Part shown: in pieces, positions 59,104 through 64,000 of the stretch
Layout: each line of letters opens with the position of its first letter
Position numbering within the stretch: the stretch's first letter is position 1
NCBI RefSeq assembly: GCF_003315415.1
Contig: NZ_QNSB01000001.1
Span: 310,001 to 374,000, forward strand
Direction: 5' to 3'
Origin: Brevibacterium sanguinis
Lineage (GTDB): Bacteria; Actinomycetota; Actinomycetes; Actinomycetales; Brevibacteriaceae
Length of the DNA stretch: 64,000 nt
The notes under the pieces: model-generated
What the model saw: only the letters and a program-made list of their open reading frames with translations
Told to the model about the DNA's origin: nothing
Database searches by the model: none
Program-made: the position numbers and the translations under genes

Positions 59104-60138
59104 TCAGAGTTCGATGATCGTCATGCCCGTCTGTCGGTTCTCGCCGAGGGCTCGCAGCGCCTCGGGGGCGTCCTCGAGTCCGATGACGTTCGTCACGAGA
59201 TCCTGCGGTCGCAGGCTGCCCTGAACCACCAGCTCCAGCATCTCGGGATACTCCGCCGCCGCCATCCCATGTGAGCCGAGGAGACTGAGCTCGAGGGCGA
59301 TCACCCGGGGCATGTCGAACACCGGCGGGGCAGCCAGCAGGCCGATCTGCACATGCCGGCCGAGAGGGGCCAATGAGGCGATCGCCGCCCGGATCGTGTC
59401 CTCGCGCCCGAGGGCGTCGACGGTCACGGCCACGCCTCCGGATGACCGCTCGACCACCTCGGCGGCAAGGTCCTGCCACTCGAGACCCTCGGCGTTGATC
59501 GTGTGGGCGGCGCCGTGGTCCCGGGCACGCTTGAGGGCGGCGTCGTTGACGTCGACGGCGATGATCTCGGCCCCGATGGCACGTGCGATCATGATCGTCG
59601 ACAGTCCGACGCCGCCGCAGCCGAACACGGCGACGCTCTCACCGGGAGTGAGCTCCGCGCGGACTCTGAGCCCGTGGAAGGCGGTGGCGAAGCGGCAGCC
59701 GAGTCCCACGAGGTTCGCCGCGGGCAGGTCCTCGGGCACGGCGACGAGGTTGGCGTCGGCACTGTGGATGACCACCTGCTCCGCCCACGATCCGAAGTGG
59801 GTGAACCCGGGCTGCGTCTGCTCGGGGCACACCTGCGCATTGCCGCTGCGGCACCAGCGGCACGATCCGCAGCCGCAGACGAACGGGACGGTGACTCGTT
59901 GACCGACGGAGAACGTCGTCACCCCGGGGCCCACCGAGTCGATCCAGCCGACGAGTTCGTGGCCGGGCACATGGGGCAGGCTCACCGTCGAGTCATGACC
60001 GAGCCAGGCGTGGTGGTCGCTGCGGCAGACGCCGGTGGCTTCGACGCGGATGACCACCCCGTCCTCCGGAGCGGTCGGCGGATCGATGTCCTTGAGTCGG
60101 GGTAGTGTCGAGAACTCCTCGATGACGACGGCACGCAT
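59104..60138 (-). CDS. Zinc-dependent alcohol dehydrogenase (MDR family)
   Basis: NAD(P)-dependent dehydrogenase of 344 residues. Catalytic zinc ligands: Cys in GVCRSDHHAWLGH and the GHE motif in VPGHELVGWIDSVGPG; structural zinc cysteines in CGCGSCRWCRSGNAQVC; nucleotide loop VAVFGCGGVGLSTIMIARAIG. A typical 'zinc-dependent alcohol dehydrogenase family' protein; substrate not assignable. TAGGAT ends 6 nt before ATG 60138. It converges with the maltokinase-cap gene. Confidence 0.92.
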   Translation of the reverse strand: MRAVVIEEFSTLPRLKDIDPPTAPEDGVVIRVEATGVCRSDHHAWLGHDSTVSLPHVPGHELVGWIDSVGPGVTTFSVGQRVTVPFVCGCGSCRWCRSGNAQVCPEQTQPGFTHFGSWAEQVVIHSADANLVAVPEDLPAANLVGLGCRFATAFHGLRVRAELTPGESVAVFGCGGVGLSTIMIARAIGAEIIAVDVNDAALKRARDHGAAHTINAEGLEWQDLAAEVVERSSGGVAVTVDALGREDTIRAAIASLAPLGRHVQIGLLAAPPVFDMPRVIALELSLLGSHGMAAAEYPEMLELVVQGSLRPQDLVTNVIGLEDAPEALRALGENRQTGMTIIEL

Positions 60139-60144
60139 AGGGAC

Positions 60145-60150
60145 ATCCTA
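60145..60150 (-). promoter_or_regulatory. -10 hexamer of leaderless alcohol dehydrogenase promoter
   Basis: TAGGAT on the minus strand ends 6 nt before ATG 60138. Confidence 0.5.
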
Positions 60151-60199
60151 GGCGTGCGCCGAAGTCGGAGACCACCGGGAGCCGGGGGAGTGACGGCCG

Positions 60200-61102
60200 C
60201 TACGCGGGGTCGACTCCGACGGTCGCCAACGCCTCGAGCAGGCGCCCGCGCAGCGCCTGGGCACGGGCCGAGAAGGCCTTCTGCCGCTCCATGTACTCGG
60301 CCTTGCCGGCCGCCGTCTCGATCGCGACGACGCCGTAGCCCCAGGACCTCAGGTCATAGGGGGATGCCTCCATGTCGAGGATCCTGATGTCCAGCGCCAG
60401 GTCGAAGCAGTCGATGACGAGGTCGGAGGGGGCGATGGGTCCGATCTTCATCGCCCACTTGTAGAGGTCCATGCCCGCATGGAGGCAGCCCGGCTGCTCA
60501 TTGGCGACCATGCCGGCGCGGGTGGGCTGCAAGGTGTTGAGCGGGCGCGCGGGTTCGGTGAAGAACCGGAACGCATCATGGTGCGAGCACTGGATCCGGT
60601 GCCCCTCGACGACGGCATCGGTCTCGGCCGGACTCAGCCGCAGCGGCACCTGGCTGTGCCGGCGCTGCTCCTCGGTGAGCCGATAGACCATCGCCCATTC
60701 GTGGATGCCGAAGCAGCCGAAGTTCGCCTCCCTGCTCAGGGTCGACCGCAGGAGTGAGGCGATGAACCGCGCCCCGTCACCGCGGTCGGCGCGCCAGGAC
60801 TCGACATCCACCTCGGCGACGGTCCGGGACTCATCGATCGAGTACCAGCGGCGGTCGAAGCACTCGACGTCGTCGGCCGACTCCAGTTCGAGCCGAACCC
60901 CGGGCCCGGGATTCCACTTCGCCAGCTGACCGACCTTGAACGGGTAGTAGGTGAACAGGAAGTCCTCGACCGGGTGCTTCTCCCCGCGCAGCCTCCGCGC
61001 CAGGTGGGCGTCGGTGCGCTCGGCGACGCCCGCGGCGTGCGCGTCGCGCAGGGCACGCCACGCGGGGGCCGAGAGCCTGGTGCAGCTGAGGGTGGAGGTC
61101 AC
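60200..61102 (-). CDS. Conserved protein often labelled 3-methyladenine DNA glycosylase
   Basis: Protein of 300 residues from an actinobacterial family with conserved stretches FLFTYYPFKVGQLAKWNPG, FGCFGIHEWAMVYR, HRIQCSHHDAFRFFTEPARP, QPGCLHAGMDLYKWAMKIGP and MEASPYDLRSWGY. Databases commonly name it 3-methyladenine DNA glycosylase, but I see no HhH-GPD or AAG motif, so that name is doubtful; the His/Cys/Asp-rich conserved blocks suggest an enzyme or metal protein. GTG 61102 overlaps the hrpB stop (GTGA), so the two genes are coupled. Confidence 0.7.
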   Translation of the reverse strand: MTSTLSCTRLSAPAWRALRDAHAAGVAERTDAHLARRLRGEKHPVEDFLFTYYPFKVGQLAKWNPGPGVRLELESADDVECFDRRWYSIDESRTVAEVDVESWRADRGDGARFIASLLRSTLSREANFGCFGIHEWAMVYRLTEEQRRHSQVPLRLSPAETDAVVEGHRIQCSHHDAFRFFTEPARPLNTLQPTRAGMVANEQPGCLHAGMDLYKWAMKIGPIAPSDLVIDCFDLALDIRILDMEASPYDLRSWGYGVVAIETAAGKAEYMERQKAFSARAQALRGRLLEALATVGVDPA

Positions 61103-63930
61103 CGGTCCATTCTCCCAGATCGCTTCGTGCCCCGTTGTGCGGGCGCATTCAGCGGATCCTCGGGCCAGGGGTGCTTGGGGTAGCGGCCGCGGTTCTCGGC
61201 GCGCACGTGCGGGTAGGCGTTCTCCCAGAACGAGGCGAGGTCGCTGGTCACCGCCAACGGCCGGCGGGCGGGGGAGAGCAGATGGAGGACGACGGGGACC
61301 CGGCCCTCGCACACGCTCGGCGCGGTCGTCCACCCGAAGCACTCCTGGAGCTTGACGGCGAGCACGGGCCCTGGAACCGCCGAGGCGACTCGGTCGTCAC
61401 TGTCGCCGCCGTCGCGCCGTTCGCCGCCGTCGCGTCGTTCGCCGATCTCGTCGGGATCCGGGTAGTCGAGGCGGATCCGTGACCCGCTCGGGACGGGGAT
61501 CGTCTCCGGCACCAGCTCGTCGAGCCGTGGGGCCGCGGGCCATGGCAGCAGGGCCCGCAGCGCGGAGACGAGGTCGACCGATCCCGGGTCCGCGCCGCTC
61601 GCGATCCGATCGAGGACCGCCGGGGCCCAGTCGGTCAGTGTCCGCGACAGGTGCGACCAGCGGACATCCGGCCAGGGATCGCCGTACACCGCACGGAGGA
61701 AGCCGATCCGCCGCCGCAGCCCTTCGAAGTCCGGGCTCGGGCGCAGCAGTGCGCGCGCCCCGAGCTCGCGCACCGACTCCGCGATCGCCCTGCGCGCGAG
61801 TTCGGTGCTCGCACGGACCGGGGTGGCGGAGAGTTCGATGGCGCCGAGGCGGTGACGGCGCACCGCACGCACACGTCCTTGCTCGACGGTGGCGTCCTCG
61901 GTCGTCGTCAGCAGCCCGGCGGCGGCGAGTTCGGCGGTGTCCTGATCGATCGGTGCCGCGGCGCGGATCACCGCGCGCTCACCGGCGAGGCCGACCTCCG
62001 AGACCGCCAGCCAGTCACTCGACGCGAGCGAGGAGTTGCGGGGCAGACTCGCGGCCGTGCCCGAAGCGAGCAGGTATTCCGCGTCCGAGGCGCTGCGCCG
62101 TCTCGCGATCAGCTGCGGGAAGGAGAGGGCGACGATGAGACCGAGATCGTCCCCGGACAGAGAGGGCGCGCCTCCACCGCCCCCGGAATCTGCCGAGGCG
62201 GCGCCTCTCGGCACAGCGGGAGTCGCCGTCGATGCGACAGCCTCGGTGGCCAACCGTGCGAACCGCGCCACCTCCTGACGGAAGCGGGGGTCGCCCGTCC
62301 GGCGGCCTGATTCGCCTCCGGAACGGCTGCTTCCCGAACCGCTGCCCGCGCCGCGCAGCTCTCTGAGCTTCGCGACCAGGTCGGCGCCGGGGGCGCGCAG
62401 GTCCGACTCGATCGTGGCGACCGCCTCGGCGGCCTGGGCTGCCGAGAGCATCGCGGCCCCGTCGAGCAGCCCGCGTGCCGACCAGGGGGAGGCGGGAATC
62501 CGCGCGATCCGTCGACCGAGATCGGTGACACGGTACCTGGCGGTCGCGGTGTCGGACGATGCGCCGTCGCCGCGGGCGATGTCCGCCCGGTCTCCGATCG
62601 GTTCGAGGGCACCCAGCGCCACGAGGTTGTCCTCGGCCAGCTTCCGCGGGCCGGTCGGCAGCGGATCCGGGAGCAGACTGGCATCGCCGCCCCAGACCGC
62701 GAGGTCGAGGACCGCCGAGGTGAGATCCGAGGTGAGCACCTCGGGCGGGGAGTGCTCGGGCAGCGACGCCCAGTCCGCCTCGGACAGGCAGCGATAGACC
62801 ACCCCAGGTCCCAGGCGGGCGGCACGACCGGCTCTCTGCGTGCCGGAGGCCTTTGATTCACGGGTCGTGACCAGGCCGGACATTCCGCGCCTGGTGTCGA
62901 GGCGCGGGCCGCGGGCCAGACCGGAGTCGACGACGATCCGGACTCCCGGCACCGTCAGCGCGGACTCGGCGACGGATGTCGAGACGATCACCCGCCGGAC
63001 TCCGTCACCCGGGTGCGGGCGCAGGAGCGCGTCCTGCTCCCGCGCCGGGGTCCGCCCCGTCAGGGTATGGACCTCGATGCGGGCAGCGCGGCAGTGGGAC
63101 CTTCCGCCGTCCGCCGTGCCGGGTCGCGGATCCTCCAGTGGCAGTCGGGCGGAGATCCGTGCGGCGGTCTCCTCGACCTCCCGCAGTCCCGGTGCGAAGA
63201 CGAGCACATCGCCGTCCCGGTGCTCGGCGAGAGCCGTGAGGGTCGTCCGGGCCACGTGGTCGAGGAAGTCCCTCGTCACCCCGCGCGCGTCGAGCGGTCT
63301 CTGCGGCGACGGCTCCCACCGGACCTCGAGCGGATGGATCGCCGCCTCGACCCTAAGATGCGCAGCACCGAGGCGTGCGGCCCAGTCGCGGGCGTCGAAC
63401 GTCGCCGACATCACCACGAGACCGAGGTCGTCGCGCAGGTCGATGAGCTCCCGGCACATCGCGAACGCGAGGTCGGTGTCGAGGTGGCGCTCGTGCACCT
63501 CGTCGAGGACGACCGCCGCGACGCCGTCGAGCTCGGGATCGCCGAGCAGCCGGCGCACGAGCACACCGGTGGTGACGAATTCGATGAGCGTGCGCGCCGA
63601 GGTCATCGACTCGCCCCGGACGGTGAAGCCGATGTCCTCGCCGAGGCGGGTCCCCGTCAGCTGCGCGAGTCGCCTCGCCGCGGCGCGGGCGGCCATCCGG
63701 CGCGGCTGGGTGACGATGATGCGGCCCGACCGTCCGGGGGAGCCGGCACGAGCCCCACCTGCTGTGATGAGCTCGGCGATGAGCGGCGGCACCAGGGTCG
63801 TCTTGCCGGTGCCGGGCGGAGCCTCGACGACGAGGCGGGGGACCGGTCCGAGGCCGGTCCGTGCGGCCTCGTCGATGAGCGCGGCCGCCGGCAGCCCTGC
63901 GGCGATGCTCCTCAGATCGAAGTGGTGCAT
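61099..63930 (-). CDS. hrpB: ATP-dependent helicase HrpB
   Basis: DEAH-type helicase of 943 residues. Walker A PPGTGKTT (39-45), the TQPRRMAARAAARRLAQ motif, VVLDEVHERHLDTDLA (DEVH motif II), SATFDARDW (III), and STSVAESALTVPGVRIVVD with QRAGRAARLGPG (V and VI) are followed by the HrpB-specific C-terminal half ending VLHLLSPARRPLAVTSDLASFW. The cellular role in bacteria is poorly defined. ATG 63930 has GGGGAAC before it and a GACACT 7 nt upstream. It is translationally coupled to the glycosylase-labelled gene. Confidence 0.93.
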   Translation of the reverse strand: MHHFDLRSIAAGLPAAALIDEAARTGLGPVPRLVVEAPPGTGKTTLVPPLIAELITAGGARAGSPGRSGRIIVTQPRRMAARAAARRLAQLTGTRLGEDIGFTVRGESMTSARTLIEFVTTGVLVRRLLGDPELDGVAAVVLDEVHERHLDTDLAFAMCRELIDLRDDLGLVVMSATFDARDWAARLGAAHLRVEAAIHPLEVRWEPSPQRPLDARGVTRDFLDHVARTTLTALAEHRDGDVLVFAPGLREVEETAARISARLPLEDPRPGTADGGRSHCRAARIEVHTLTGRTPAREQDALLRPHPGDGVRRVIVSTSVAESALTVPGVRIVVDSGLARGPRLDTRRGMSGLVTTRESKASGTQRAGRAARLGPGVVYRCLSEADWASLPEHSPPEVLTSDLTSAVLDLAVWGGDASLLPDPLPTGPRKLAEDNLVALGALEPIGDRADIARGDGASSDTATARYRVTDLGRRIARIPASPWSARGLLDGAAMLSAAQAAEAVATIESDLRAPGADLVAKLRELRGAGSGSGSSRSGGESGRRTGDPRFRQEVARFARLATEAVASTATPAVPRGAASADSGGGGGAPSLSGDDLGLIVALSFPQLIARRRSASDAEYLLASGTAASLPRNSSLASSDWLAVSEVGLAGERAVIRAAAPIDQDTAELAAAGLLTTTEDATVEQGRVRAVRRHRLGAIELSATPVRASTELARRAIAESVRELGARALLRPSPDFEGLRRRIGFLRAVYGDPWPDVRWSHLSRTLTDWAPAVLDRIASGADPGSVDLVSALRALLPWPAAPRLDELVPETIPVPSGSRIRLDYPDPDEIGERRDGGERRDGGDSDDRVASAVPGPVLAVKLQECFGWTTAPSVCEGRVPVVLHLLSPARRPLAVTSDLASFWENAYPHVRAENRGRYPKHPWPEDPLNAPAQRGTKRSGRMDR

Positions 63931-63955
63931 GTTCCCCAGTGTCCCAGGCCAGGGC

Positions 63956-64000
63956 TCAGACCCCTGCCTCCTGTCGAGACGCGCGGGCCAGCCGGACGAC
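63956..64000 (-). CDS. C-terminal end of an upstream gene (partial)
   Basis: The minus strand is open from the window edge to TGA at 63956-63958, reading VVRLARASRQEAGV. Only 14 codons are inside the window, so this is at best the tail of the gene upstream of hrpB, 25 nt away. No product can be named. Confidence 0.3.
   Translation of the reverse strand, partial: VVRLARASRQEAGV

Overview
The window is very GC-rich, densely coded DNA from an actinobacterium. Gene content (long SerA with an ACT domain, NAD-dependent LigA, ThyX, oligoribonuclease, an Eis-type acetyltransferase, a DUF222/HNH protein) and the order cysteine desulfurase - mnmA - MetE-like - ligA - gatCAB ... ilvBNC - serA - leuB match the chromosomal backbone of mycobacteria and Micrococcales. 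A Brevibacterium-like genome is my best guess; this is inference from content, not a database match. I see no tRNA, rRNA, CRISPR array, prophage or complete insertion sequence.

Layout. 1-4.9 kb: 5' end of orn, then a thioredoxin/TPR co-chaperone gene between two paralogous genes that each encode a two-helix membrane protein joined to a lipoprotein. 4.9-9.6 kb: two small membrane proteins, an MHS-type transporter, a cysteine desulfurase coupled to mnmA. 9.6-20.1 kb: DEAD-box helicase, S9 peptidase, a cysteine-free MetE-like protein overlapping ligA, a secreted hypothetical protein, a BisC-like molybdoenzyme. 20.3-23.6 kb: gatCAB. 23.8-27.4 kb: hypothetical protein, def, cysK-cysE. 27.6-30.1 kb: flavin monooxygenase / FMN reductase / MarR operon behind an AT-rich inverted repeat. 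30.2-35.4 kb: 2-hydroxyacid dehydrogenase, ilvD, aldo/keto reductase, apt, pcm. 35.4-39.0 kb: heterodimeric ABC exporter, one half broken by an amber codon. 39.1-50.3 kb: amino-acid block with the ilv leader-peptide attenuator, ilvBNC, an Eis-like gene, serA, PAP2 phosphatase, CitE-like lyase, leuB and ilvE. 50.3-64 kb: second MHS-type transporter, DUF222/HNH protein, GNAT protein, prolyl oligopeptidase, domain-permuted lipoate ligase, thyX, maltokinase-cap protein, zinc alcohol dehydrogenase, a glycosylase-labelled protein and hrpB.

How the genes work together. ilvBNC, ilvD and ilvE make valine and isoleucine, leuB belongs to leucine synthesis, and serA, cysE and cysK lead from phosphoglycerate through serine to cysteine, which the desulfurase uses as sulfur donor for MnmA tRNA thiolation. 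gatCAB supplies Gln- or Asn-tRNA.

Regulation. The most repeated non-coding signal is a TANNNT-like hexamer ending 6-7 nt before the start codon, seen at seventeen genes on both strands; it indicates widespread leaderless transcription and was used to choose several starts. Other signals are an ilv attenuator, strong hairpins at several gene ends, a bidirectional terminator whose arms hold both stop codons, and a 58-bp near-perfect palindrome after ilvC. No single undescribed multi-gene system dominates; the best candidates are the paired membrane/lipoprotein fusion genes around the thioredoxin and the 58-bp palindrome.
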